From positions 1-64,000 of the forward strand of contig JAKSJM010000007.1 in NCBI GenBank assembly GCA_024398075.1: a stretch of DNA of 64,000 bases, written 5' to 3'. The DNA is from Bacteroidales bacterium. GTDB taxonomy: Bacteria; Bacteroidota; Bacteroidia; Bacteroidales; UBA932. Each line of letters opens with the position of its first letter. Position 1 is the stretch's first letter. The notes under the pieces are model-generated. The model did no database searches, was not told where the DNA came from, and worked only from the letters and a program-made list of their open reading frames with translations. This document shows positions 33,145-42,817 of this stretch, piece after piece. A program made the position numbers and the translations under genes.

Positions 33145-34284
33145 ATGAAAAGAATCATCACACTTCTCGCAGGCCTCGTGCTTCTCGCAGGTTCTACAAA
33201 TGCGCAGGAGCTTTCAAACTTCAGCTTCGGTCGCGGTCCAAAGGTTGTTTCACCTGAGATCAATGGCGACAAGACCACCTTCCGTCTTTCAGCAAACTAT
33301 GCTACCATAGTAAACCTCGTTGGTGCATGGATGGAGAACCCATGGGGCCCAGGTGTCCCAATGACCAAGGGCGAAGGCGGCGTATGGGAGATCACCATTG
33401 ACACCCCATCACCAGAAATCTATACCTATAGCTTCATCGTTGATGGTGTCACCATGAGCGACCCTCTCAATGTATTCGTTCAGCGTGACGGTAGCAGATT
33501 CCTCAGCATGCTTATGGTTCCTGGCGAGCGTACAGAGAACTATGGTGAGGCCAATGTTCACGGTACAGTAGCTCACCGCTGGTATCATTCTGAGATCCTC
33601 GGCATGGACCGTCGTCTTACAGTATACACTCCTGCAGGTTATGAGAACAATCCTAAAAAGAAGTACCCTGTTCTCTACCTTCTCCACGGAGCAGGTGGTG
33701 ACGAGGAGGCTTGGTCATCAATGGGCCGCGCAGCTCAGATCCTTGACAACCTCATCGAGAAGGGTCTTGCTGAGCCAATGATCTGCGTCATGCCAAACGG
33801 CAACCCTAACCAGGCAGCTGCTCAGACCCTCGGTCTCCCTGTAAAGGATATGGACTGGAGAGATCCTGCAAACAGAAACAAATATGTAGAGAGCCTCTGC
33901 GAGGAGATCGTTCCTTTCATCGAGAAGAACTATCGCGCTATCGCCAAGCCAGCTTCACGCGCTATCGCCGGACTCTCAATGGGTGGTGGTCACACTATCT
34001 CTGCTTCTACACTCTACCCTGAGCTCTTCGACTACATTTGCCCTCTCTCAGCAGCAGGCGCAATGACTGAGGAGCAGGCTCTTGCACTCAAGAAGGCAGG
34101 CGTAAAGCTCTACTTCCTCGCTTGTGGAAACACAGACTTCCTCTGGAATGGTTCACTCGAGCTCAAGAAGAATCTTGAGGCAGTTCAGATGGACAACTTC
34201 GAGTTCTTCGAGTCTGACGGTGGCCATGTATGGAGCAACTGGAGACTCTACCTTAACACATTCGCACAGAAACTTTTCAAATAA
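33145..34284 (+). CDS. CE1-type esterase with N-terminal CBM48-like domain
   Basis: The 379-residue protein has a signal peptide (cleaved near STNAQ), an immunoglobulin-like CBM48/E-set domain (about 30-135, ending around LSMLMVPGE) and a CE1 alpha/beta-hydrolase domain with YLLHGAGGDE, the nucleophile elbow GLSMGGG and the catalytic His in GGHVWSNW. This layout is typical of Bacteroidetes feruloyl or acetyl-xylan esterases. It is paired with the GH3 gene upstream. Acid specificity (acetyl or hydroxycinnamoyl) cannot be decided from the sequence. Confidence 0.9.
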   Translation: MKRIITLLAGLVLLAGSTNAQELSNFSFGRGPKVVSPEINGDKTTFRLSANYATIVNLVGAWMENPWGPGVPMTKGEGGVWEITIDTPSPEIYTYSFIVDGVTMSDPLNVFVQRDGSRFLSMLMVPGERTENYGEANVHGTVAHRWYHSEILGMDRRLTVYTPAGYENNPKKKYPVLYLLHGAGGDEEAWSSMGRAAQILDNLIEKGLAEPMICVMPNGNPNQAAAQTLGLPVKDMDWRDPANRNKYVESLCEEIVPFIEKNYRAIAKPASRAIAGLSMGGGHTISASTLYPELFDYICPLSAAGAMTEEQALALKKAGVKLYFLACGNTDFLWNGSLELKKNLEAVQMDNFEFFESDGGHVWSNWRLYLNTFAQKLFK

Positions 34285-34307
34285 TCTACTGCGAAAATAA
34301 AATGAAC

Positions 34308-34333
34308 AAACCCGGCCTTTTCAGGTCGGGTTT
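34308..34333. terminator. Hairpin between convergent esterase genes
   Basis: AAACCCGGCC and GGTCGGGTTT form a 10-bp stem with one G-T pair and a TTTTCA... loop, between the convergent genes ending at 34284 and 34356. No strong T run follows, so efficiency is uncertain. Confidence 0.7.
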
Positions 34334-34355
34334 GCGCGTATTATTTAGAAGGCAA

Positions 34356-35471
34356 TTATTTCTTGAAGAGTCGCTGTGCGAGATCGTAAAGATTCTGACG
34401 CCATGCATACCATGAATGTCCTCCTTCTACGTCCATGTATTCGAACTTCAGACCGAGGCCCTCGAGATAGGTACGGGTGTTGATACCGTTCTGGTAAGCG
34501 ATATCGCTCTTTCCGCCCTGAGTGAAAACGAACTCCTTGACGGTTTTGTTGATTACAGGGATCTTAGCCTCGACGCCCAATCTCTCGCCTTCCTTTGAAG
34601 GCTCTACACCTGGCATAAAGCTAGATGAAAGAACCCACACGTAACCGAAGAGAGTAGGGTTATTGAACACAGTCTCAAGTGTTTCCATTCCTCCCATAGA
34701 AAGACCAGCCATGGCTCTATGAGCCTGATCTGCCTTTACTCTATAGTTCTTCTCGATAAATGGAATGATGTCTGTCACCATATCAGCGGCGAAAACAGGA
34801 ACCTCGTTTCCAGGGAAGGTACCATTAGGCATAACCACAATCATTGGCTCAATCTTTCCTGCAGCATAGAGGTTGTCGAGGATGTCACCAGCACAGCCTG
34901 CTGTAGGCCATGATGTGTCTGTATCGCCACCGCCATGTATAAGATAGAGCACAGGAAGCGCCTTCATCTTCTTGTCCTTAGAAGTCTCATAGCCAGCAGG
35001 AGTCCACACACGCATGGTGCGAGTCTGCTGAGCAGTCTTTGACCAGTATGAGCGCACTGCCATAGCACCATGCTCAATGGTAGGATCATAAGAGAAGAAA
35101 TCCTTGCCATTTGGTTCAATCACAGCAAGTGGACGGTTGTTCAAAGCGATGTCGCTCTTAGGGTCAATGACCTGCACGCCATCAACGATGAAGCTGTAGC
35201 GATATACGCCAGCCTTTACACCTGGAACTTCAAATGACCAAACGCCATTCTTCTCGGTAGGAACAAGTGGCTGCCCCCATGGAACCATGTCACCCATAAG
35301 ACTTACCTGGCGAGCCTTTGGAGCATAGATGCTGACGAGAGTGTTTCCATTAGGAAGCACACGTACACTCTGGAGAGTGTCGTTTGGAGTAGGGATTCTC
35401 TGCCACTGAGCCGAAGCTACGAGAGAGCACAGAAGCGCGGCAGAAACCGCTACAATCTTTATTGTTTTCAT
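34356..35471 (-). CDS. CE1-type esterase with N-terminal CBM48-like domain
   Basis: I use the ATG at 35471, which gives the signal peptide MKTIKIVAVSAALLCSLVASAQ; the frame is open six codons further. The protein is 371 residues, with a CBM48-like domain (about 35-125), then a CE1 hydrolase with YLIHGGGDTD, the elbow GLSMGGM and catalytic GGHSWYAW. It is the last gene of the minus-strand esterase/GH3 part of the locus, 21 nt downstream of the GH3 stop. The partner gene order (GH3 then esterase) repeats that on the plus strand at 30842-34284. Confidence 0.9.
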   Translation of the reverse strand: MKTIKIVAVSAALLCSLVASAQWQRIPTPNDTLQSVRVLPNGNTLVSIYAPKARQVSLMGDMVPWGQPLVPTEKNGVWSFEVPGVKAGVYRYSFIVDGVQVIDPKSDIALNNRPLAVIEPNGKDFFSYDPTIEHGAMAVRSYWSKTAQQTRTMRVWTPAGYETSKDKKMKALPVLYLIHGGGDTDTSWPTAGCAGDILDNLYAAGKIEPMIVVMPNGTFPGNEVPVFAADMVTDIIPFIEKNYRVKADQAHRAMAGLSMGGMETLETVFNNPTLFGYVWVLSSSFMPGVEPSKEGERLGVEAKIPVINKTVKEFVFTQGGKSDIAYQNGINTRTYLEGLGLKFEYMDVEGGHSWYAWRQNLYDLAQRLFKK

Positions 35472-35492
35472 ATTACAAGTTTGAATCATCGA

Positions 35493-37841
35493 TTAAAGTT
35501 CAGGTGCTGAATCCTTAGCATCCTTTGGAGTGCAAGCATGTGCACTAACCGAGAAGGTCTGAGGCTTCGCAATCTTATGAGCAGCAGAAGCACGGACATC
35601 TGCAGCGGAAGCGGCAAACAGGACATTGTATGTGCCTGCCGCAGTCTCCCACTGTGAAACTGCCTCATTGAATGATGCAAGCTCATATGCACTTACTGTG
35701 AAAGTAAGGGTCTCGCTCTGACCAGGCTGAAGAAGACCAGTCTTAGCGAATGCCTTGAGTTCCTTTACAGGCTTAACCATGCCACCTGCAGGTGCAGATA
35801 CATAAACCTGAACAGCCTCCTTTCCGGCAACCTTACCAGTGTTGGTCACAGTCACGGTAGCAGTGAAACTGCCATCCTTTGCAGACTTGACCATTGGCTT
35901 TGAATATGCAAAAGTCGTGTAGCTGAGACCATATCCGAATGGATACATCACAGTCTGAGGGGCCTTGTCAAACCAGCGATAGCCTACCCAGATTCCTTCC
36001 GCATAGTCCGTGTAGTCGATATTCTTCTTTGGCTGAGGCTTGCCACCGCCGAAGAAGGCAGCGAATGGATCAGCAGCCTCTGAAGTGGTCTCGTATGGGA
36101 AGTTCATTGATGATGGATGATCCATGAATGCCTTAGGGAAGGTCATAGAGAGCTTACCTGAAGGATTAACTTTGCCTGAGAGAATATCAGCCACTGCGTG
36201 GCCAGCCTCCTGACCTGGAGTCCAAGCGAGAAGGATAGCATCAGCGAGACCAGCCCATGAAGCAGTCTCGATCACGCCACCAATATTGAGAACTACGATA
36301 ACCTTCTTGCCTGCAGAGTGATAAGCAGTCGCAATCTCATTCATCATGCGGCTCTCCTCTGCGGTAAGGTTCCAGTCGCCTGGGAGGTGTCTGTCATCAC
36401 CCTCACCAGCATTGCGGCAGATAGTGACGATGGCATAATCTGCGACCTTTGCGGTCTTTTCAATAGCCTTCTTCGACACTGACAGTTCATCAATGACTGA
36501 AGTTCCAAGCATTGCGCCCCACAGAGAGAGTGAGGCCTCAGCAGCATCCTTCTTGTGTGCGAAACTTACATATGACTCATAAAGGGCAGTGATGTCATCA
36601 AGAAGAGTGTAACCAGCAGCCTGGAGACCGTCTTTGATGCTTACGGTATATGCCTTGTTCACATTTCCGGAACCGGTACCACCAGCCACGGTCTCGTATG
36701 CGCCGATACCGAAAAGTGCTACCTTTCCACCTACAACTGGAAGAGTGTTCTTCTCGTTCTTAAGGAGTACCATGCCCTCGGTAGCACCGACACGTGCGAC
36801 AGCAGCGTGCGCCTTGAGGTCTGGGTTGTCGCTATACTTGTAGCCATTGAAGCGAGGAGTACGGACAATGTACTCGAGAATACGCTTGACACAAATATCA
36901 AGAGCCTTGACGTCCATCTTGCCACTCTTGACAGCGTCAATGAGTTCCTGTGTCTGGCGGGCGTCACCTGGCTCCATGAGGTCATTGCCAGCTTCGATCT
37001 GAGCAACAGTGTTACGCTGGCCGGTCCAGTCAGTCATCACTATGCCATTGAAGCCCCAGTCATCACGAAGTACTTTGGTGAGAAGGTCATGATCCTCCTG
37101 GGTGTAAGGGCCATTGAGGCGGTTGTATGAAGACATGATGGTCCAAGGATCAGACTCCTTGACTGCAATCTCAAAGTTCTTAAGGTAGATCTCACGAAGT
37201 GCTCTCTCCCCTACGACTGCATCATTTGCCATACGGTTAACCTCCTGGTTGTTAACAGCATAGTGCTTAACAGAAGTACCTACATTCTGACTCTGGATTC
37301 CCTGAACATAAGCTGCAGCCATCTTTCCGGAAAGAACAGGATCCTCTGAGAAATACTCAAAGTTACGGCCACAGAGTGGGTTTCTGTGAATATTCATACC
37401 TGGAGCGAGAAGGACATCTGCACCATACTCAAGAACTTCATTACCCATAGCGGTAGTTACGTCCTTTACAGCGTCAACATTCCATGAGCAAGCCAGCACG
37501 GTACCTACAGGGAAACCAGTACAGTAGAAAGTGCGGTCTGTTCCAGGACGCTTTGGATCGATACGAAGTCCAGCAGGACCGTCAGAAAGGACAGTCTGAG
37601 GTATTCCAAGGCGAGGAATCGCCTGAGTGGTTCCTGCAGCGCCAGGAACGAGTGAAGCATCGGAAGCGGTCATGCTACCTGCGAGCATGCTACCCCAGCC
37701 CGAGCCGATCACGAGGGTCGCTTTTTCCTCCAAGGTCATTGCCTTAAGGACCTCGTCTACATTGTCCTTCGCGAGCTTTGGCTGCGCGAAAAGAGGAAAG
37801 GCGCAGAGGGCTGCGCCTAAAATAATTATAGTCTTCTTCAT
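35493..37841 (-). CDS. GH3 beta-glycosidase, secreted
   Basis: The 782-residue protein has signal peptide MKKTIIILGAALCAFPLFAQ, a GH3 barrel with VKHYAVNNQEVNR and GIVMTDWTGQRN, a second domain with CRNAGEGDDRH, and a full fibronectin-III-like domain. A 25-residue tail rich in Ala, Lys and Asp follows. Long shared blocks (DNVDEVLKAMTL, GPAGLRI, CTGFPVGT, LCGRNFEY) show that it is a close paralogue of the GH3 at 19405-21462. It starts 3 nt after the esterase stop at 37845, so it is part of the same transcript. Confidence 0.93.
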   Translation of the reverse strand: MKKTIIILGAALCAFPLFAQPKLAKDNVDEVLKAMTLEEKATLVIGSGWGSMLAGSMTASDASLVPGAAGTTQAIPRLGIPQTVLSDGPAGLRIDPKRPGTDRTFYCTGFPVGTVLACSWNVDAVKDVTTAMGNEVLEYGADVLLAPGMNIHRNPLCGRNFEYFSEDPVLSGKMAAAYVQGIQSQNVGTSVKHYAVNNQEVNRMANDAVVGERALREIYLKNFEIAVKESDPWTIMSSYNRLNGPYTQEDHDLLTKVLRDDWGFNGIVMTDWTGQRNTVAQIEAGNDLMEPGDARQTQELIDAVKSGKMDVKALDICVKRILEYIVRTPRFNGYKYSDNPDLKAHAAVARVGATEGMVLLKNEKNTLPVVGGKVALFGIGAYETVAGGTGSGNVNKAYTVSIKDGLQAAGYTLLDDITALYESYVSFAHKKDAAEASLSLWGAMLGTSVIDELSVSKKAIEKTAKVADYAIVTICRNAGEGDDRHLPGDWNLTAEESRMMNEIATAYHSAGKKVIVVLNIGGVIETASWAGLADAILLAWTPGQEAGHAVADILSGKVNPSGKLSMTFPKAFMDHPSSMNFPYETTSEAADPFAAFFGGGKPQPKKNIDYTDYAEGIWVGYRWFDKAPQTVMYPFGYGLSYTTFAYSKPMVKSAKDGSFTATVTVTNTGKVAGKEAVQVYVSAPAGGMVKPVKELKAFAKTGLLQPGQSETLTFTVSAYELASFNEAVSQWETAAGTYNVLFAASAADVRASAAHKIAKPQTFSVSAHACTPKDAKDSAPEL

Positions 37842-37844
37842 TGA

Positions 37845-39053
<1,209 letters not shown>

Positions 39054-39896
39054 TTATTTTTGATTTTTCTTGAACTCCTCACCGAAAAATTCGATGAACT
39101 TAGGGATACACTCACCCCAGAACTTCCAGTCATGTCCACCCATCCAGTGATCGTATTTTGGCTCGATACCAATGCTCTGAAGAGCAGCGACAAATCCTTC
39201 CGGTGCCTTTCCGACAGTAGCATCTGAATCGCCATTGACGACATAGATTGCAGGCAAGGTACCCTTGCTCTTGGCATCCAGCGCAAAAGCCTTGAACATA
39301 TCGTCTGCAGACGCCATACTCATAGTGTAGACAGCACAGAACATATCAGAATGCTTCAGTGCATGGTATGCTGAGCCGAATCCACCCATGGAAAGACCAG
39401 CAATAACGCGTCTTTCTCTTCGACCATCGATATTGAACTTCTTCTCCACTTCTGGCATGAGTTCTTTGTAGAAATACTCTTCCCAGTCACCCATGTAGAA
39501 AGAAGTAAGTCCATCAGGCATAACCACTACGGTCTTTGTAATCACACCATCCTTTACAGCCTGATACATCTTGGATGCGAGCGAAGCGGTACCGCCACGT
39601 GACTGAGGGCTGTCAAGCCAAGCTGTGTTGTCATCTCCATATCCATGAAGAAGATAAAGGACATTGTACTTCTCCTTGTTCGGATCGAAGCTTGGAGGAG
39701 TAAGGACATTGTACTTCATCGTGAGAGGATTCTTATTGTTATCCTTCATGATGGCACTCTTGATCTCCAGATTCTTGTACTGCATGCAGATAGTAAGCTC
39801 CTCTTCCTCCTCTACAGGCTCCTTATTACAGGAAACAAATGCAGGCAATGAAAGGAAAGCCGCAAGCGCTAAATATTTGAGTGAGAATTTCTTCAT
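39054..39896 (-). CDS. CE1-type esterase lipoprotein, single domain
   Basis: The 280-residue protein has a lipoprotein signal (MKKFSLKYLALAAFLSLPAFVSC) followed by an acidic linker (PVEEEEE) and then directly the esterase domain: YLLHGYGDDNT, GLSMGGF and catalytic GGHDWKFW. It lacks the CBM48-like domain of the other three esterases here. As an outer-membrane lipoprotein it may act before import, the others after. It is the first gene downstream of the terminator-like hairpin that follows the SusE-like gene. Confidence 0.88.
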   Translation of the reverse strand: MKKFSLKYLALAAFLSLPAFVSCNKEPVEEEEELTICMQYKNLEIKSAIMKDNNKNPLTMKYNVLTPPSFDPNKEKYNVLYLLHGYGDDNTAWLDSPQSRGGTASLASKMYQAVKDGVITKTVVVMPDGLTSFYMGDWEEYFYKELMPEVEKKFNIDGRRERRVIAGLSMGGFGSAYHALKHSDMFCAVYTMSMASADDMFKAFALDAKSKGTLPAIYVVNGDSDATVGKAPEGFVAALQSIGIEPKYDHWMGGHDWKFWGECIPKFIEFFGEEFKKNQK

Positions 39897-39907
39897 AACT
39901 ATACATT

Positions 39908-39938
39908 TAAAAAAGTCCCAGCTTGAAGGCTGGGACTT
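39908..39938 (-). terminator. Intrinsic terminator within the utilization locus
   Basis: On the minus strand AAGTCCCAGC and GCTGGGACTT form a perfect 10-bp stem with a CTTCAA loop followed by six T. It lies between the SusE-like gene and the esterase genes. It would end or attenuate the susCDE transcript, so the downstream enzymes may be made at a lower level or from another promoter. Confidence 0.85.
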
Positions 39939-39947
39939 GATTGTAAA

Positions 39948-41237
39948 TTACTGTGCAAGGCCCTTGAACTTGAAGTTGCCAGTGTATGGCTGACTTCCGT
40001 CAACAGAGCTCTGAAGTGATGCTCCAATACCGGTGAAGGTGTAAGAACCGTCATCGTTGAGTGTTACGGTAATCTGAGAACCTGGATTGATGTATACCCA
40101 GTTTGCGCCATCAGCGAAACGTGAGCCACCGAAGTAGTTCCACGCTGCGATGCCCCAGCCATTTCCAGCGATATGGTCAGCGTGAGGATAGCCAGCTACA
40201 TTGTAAACACCTGCGATGTCTGAACCTGAAGCTACCACAAGGTCAAAAGCTGCCACTACGGCGCCATCCTTGCTGAGCTGAACATCCCAACGGTCGAAAC
40301 CTGAAACTGGGTTGTTTGCCTCATCAGTAACAGAAGAAGGGTTGTTGGTCATAGTCATGCTGAGAGTCTCAACATACTGGTCCATAGTATACTCGAAGCC
40401 ATTTGAAGTCTTCACAGTATAGAATCCGGTAGATGGATCGATGGTGACGTCAATGCTCTGTCCCTCCTCAACTGCAACGAACTGGCCTTCAACCATGAGG
40501 TAAGAACCTCCGGAGATGATACCCATTCCATATGCGCTGAGATCCATATAGAAACCGTTACCAGCCTTTCCAGGAACATTTGCATAAGACATTACATCAT
40601 AGTGACCAGCGATGTCTGCACCAGCGGCAGTGATAAGCTCAAGACCACCAGCCTTCTCAGTTCCCTGATAAAGAACAATGTTATGCTTAACAGCACCAGG
40701 TGTAACAGTACCCTGAGCATCTACAGCATCGCCAAGAGTATCAACGAAAATATAGTCAGCGCCAACCTTCTTAGGCTTCTCAAACTCGATAACGCCATTC
40801 CAGTCGAACTTTGCTCTTTCGTTGTCACCTGTCTCTACGGTAGAATAGATATGATACTGGAACTTGGTCTCATCCTCATCGAGAGCTGTTGCATCTACAT
40901 TGATGCTACCGAAGGTGATGGCCTTGCCATTAACCTTTGATGCGCCTTCAAGGTACATACCTGCCTTGATACCATTCTCAGGATTGAGATAATATGTAGT
41001 AGGTACGAGATAGTACTTCTTTGATGCGAACTTTACATCAAAAGCGTTTCCGATCTTAACGGTGAGATAAGTGAAATCACCGTTCTGCTCAGTCTCCACA
41101 GTGGCGGTAGCATTTGCAAGCGCAACCTCAGATGGTGCAGCATACATGCCTGAAAGTTCATCGATAGCAGGCTTTGTACATGCTACAGCAGCAAGTGCAA
41201 GAGCTGAAGCGAATATAGTCTTAAATGTGAATTTCAT
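39948..41237 (-). CDS. SusE/SusF-like surface lipoprotein with two tandem domains
   Basis: The ATG at 41237 gives a lipoprotein signal (MKFTFKTIFASALALAAVAC) and a 429-residue protein. After an N-terminal beta domain, two similar segments of about 100-110 residues occur: each starts A-G-DIAG-Y-V and includes AGNG, a Ser/Gly-rich turn, and a GQSIDVTIDP- or GSQITVTLNDD-type strand followed by G-YT. Position right after SusD is where SusE/SusF-type glycan-binding proteins lie, so a role in surface capture of the glycan is likely. No enzyme motif is present. Confidence 0.72.
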   Translation of the reverse strand: MKFTFKTIFASALALAAVACTKPAIDELSGMYAAPSEVALANATATVETEQNGDFTYLTVKIGNAFDVKFASKKYYLVPTTYYLNPENGIKAGMYLEGASKVNGKAITFGSINVDATALDEDETKFQYHIYSTVETGDNERAKFDWNGVIEFEKPKKVGADYIFVDTLGDAVDAQGTVTPGAVKHNIVLYQGTEKAGGLELITAAGADIAGHYDVMSYANVPGKAGNGFYMDLSAYGMGIISGGSYLMVEGQFVAVEEGQSIDVTIDPSTGFYTVKTSNGFEYTMDQYVETLSMTMTNNPSSVTDEANNPVSGFDRWDVQLSKDGAVVAAFDLVVASGSDIAGVYNVAGYPHADHIAGNGWGIAAWNYFGGSRFADGANWVYINPGSQITVTLNDDGSYTFTGIGASLQSSVDGSQPYTGNFKFKGLAQ

Positions 41238-41251
41238 AATGCTAACAAATT

Positions 41252-42811
41252 TTACCAACCAGGGTTCTGCTTGATGTTAGAGTTAAGACGGATCTCAAGT
41301 CCTGGGTAAGGAAGAAGCTCATTCTTGCCCTTCTTCCAGCCATATTTGCTCTTGTCGCCGTCGTAAAGAGGCTTGTAAACCACGTTGCCGTTTGGCTGAA
41401 GCTCAGGATAATTCTCACCCTGATTTGCGAGATACTTCTCTGCATCACCCCAACGGAGAAGATCCTGGTAGCGGCACATATCGTAGCAAAGCTCAAGGCG
41501 CTTCTCTGTCTTGATATCATCCATGGTGACAGAGGCCTTGGCAGGAAGCTGAGCGCGGGTACGTACAGCATTCAGACACTCTGCAGCCTTTGACGCATTG
41601 CCAGCCTTGAGATTTGCCTCGGCAGCGAGGAGAAGAACCTCTGCGTAGCGCATCCAGATGAAATCATCCTCCATAGAGAATGAGTAAGAAGATGGATCCA
41701 CACCGGAAGCCTCTACTCTTCTCTTCCACTGGAAAGTGCCCTCACCGATAAGGCTGGCTGTAAGCTTCATGCCCATATCAGCGAACTGATCAAGAGTCTT
41801 GAGTGTAGAGTTGAGACGATAACCTGCCTTACCCTCTTCAGCGACAAATGCCTCATAGAGAGCCTTGCGAGGTGAAAGGAAGCCGTAACCGGTCTGCATT
41901 GTGACGAAACGGGTGTTCATCTCATCGGTCATAGAGAAACGCTCAGTTCTCCAGTGTAGGAAGAGGTGAGTGAAATCGAAGTTCTCGAATGCATTTGAAG
42001 GGTTTGTGATACGGATGCTCTCGAAGAGAGACTCGCAGCTCATCTTGTTTGAATAAAGATAGATATCCTCATATACTGGATAGAGGTCATAGAGTTTGCT
42101 GTCAATTACTGCGTTAAGCTGTGCAGCAGCACCTGCATAATCCTCCTGCCATAGAAGAGCCTTACCATAAAGTGCCTGAGCGAACTGCTTGGTCACCTTC
42201 CACTGCTTGTCATTGACATTTGACTTCTCAGGGAGATAGCCAGACTCGATGGCAGTCTTAAGGTCTGTATTGACGAGGTTCCAAAGATCCTCGGTAGAGC
42301 CGTTAGGCATGCTGTACTCAGATGGATCAAGCTCGTGATCAACGAGAGGTGGATTACCCCAGAGAGTGATGAGATCGAAGTACTGCATAGCACGGATAAC
42401 GCGAGCCTCTGCACATACTCTCTTCATGGTAGGAGTGTCAAGAGTACAATGACCAAGAACGACATTACACTTATAGATCACACCATAGTATCCTTCGAAC
42501 ATGCCCTGGATGTAGCTCTGGTCAGTGTTGAACGAGAACTCATTGAGCTGCTCGAGGTCAGCATTGTCATTACGACCGCCGCCACCTGCCCATACATCGT
42601 CAGACTGGAGGTTCTTGCCCATGAACACATTGGTAGAATTACCACGGAGCTGGAGATATGCTGCATTGATGGCAGTCTCAGCCTCAGCGTCGGTAGAATA
42701 GTATCCCTCGAATCCCTGTGCACCATGCTGAGGGATGTCCAGAAGCTTGTTACAGCCTGTGAGGACGAGAGCCGAAATAGCGAATATTGAAATTATCTTT
42801 TTCATCGTCAT
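41252..42811 (-). CDS. SusD/RagB-family outer-membrane glycan-binding lipoprotein
   Basis: The 519-residue protein has the SusD layout: lipoprotein signal ending LVLTGC, the N-terminal DIPQHG segment, TPR-like helices (AEARVIRAMQYFDLITLWG) and the C-terminal RYAEVLLLAAEAN and LPYPGLEIRLN-type ending with NPGW. It forms the lid of the SusC channel and binds the glycan at the cell surface. An ATG two codons in (42805) is an equally possible start. It begins 6 nt after the SusC stop and is co-transcribed with it. Confidence 0.95.
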   Translation of the reverse strand: MTMKKIISIFAISALVLTGCNKLLDIPQHGAQGFEGYYSTDAEAETAINAAYLQLRGNSTNVFMGKNLQSDDVWAGGGGRNDNADLEQLNEFSFNTDQSYIQGMFEGYYGVIYKCNVVLGHCTLDTPTMKRVCAEARVIRAMQYFDLITLWGNPPLVDHELDPSEYSMPNGSTEDLWNLVNTDLKTAIESGYLPEKSNVNDKQWKVTKQFAQALYGKALLWQEDYAGAAAQLNAVIDSKLYDLYPVYEDIYLYSNKMSCESLFESIRITNPSNAFENFDFTHLFLHWRTERFSMTDEMNTRFVTMQTGYGFLSPRKALYEAFVAEEGKAGYRLNSTLKTLDQFADMGMKLTASLIGEGTFQWKRRVEASGVDPSSYSFSMEDDFIWMRYAEVLLLAAEANLKAGNASKAAECLNAVRTRAQLPAKASVTMDDIKTEKRLELCYDMCRYQDLLRWGDAEKYLANQGENYPELQPNGNVVYKPLYDGDKSKYGWKKGKNELLPYPGLEIRLNSNIKQNPGW

Positions 42812-42817
42812 GCAGTA

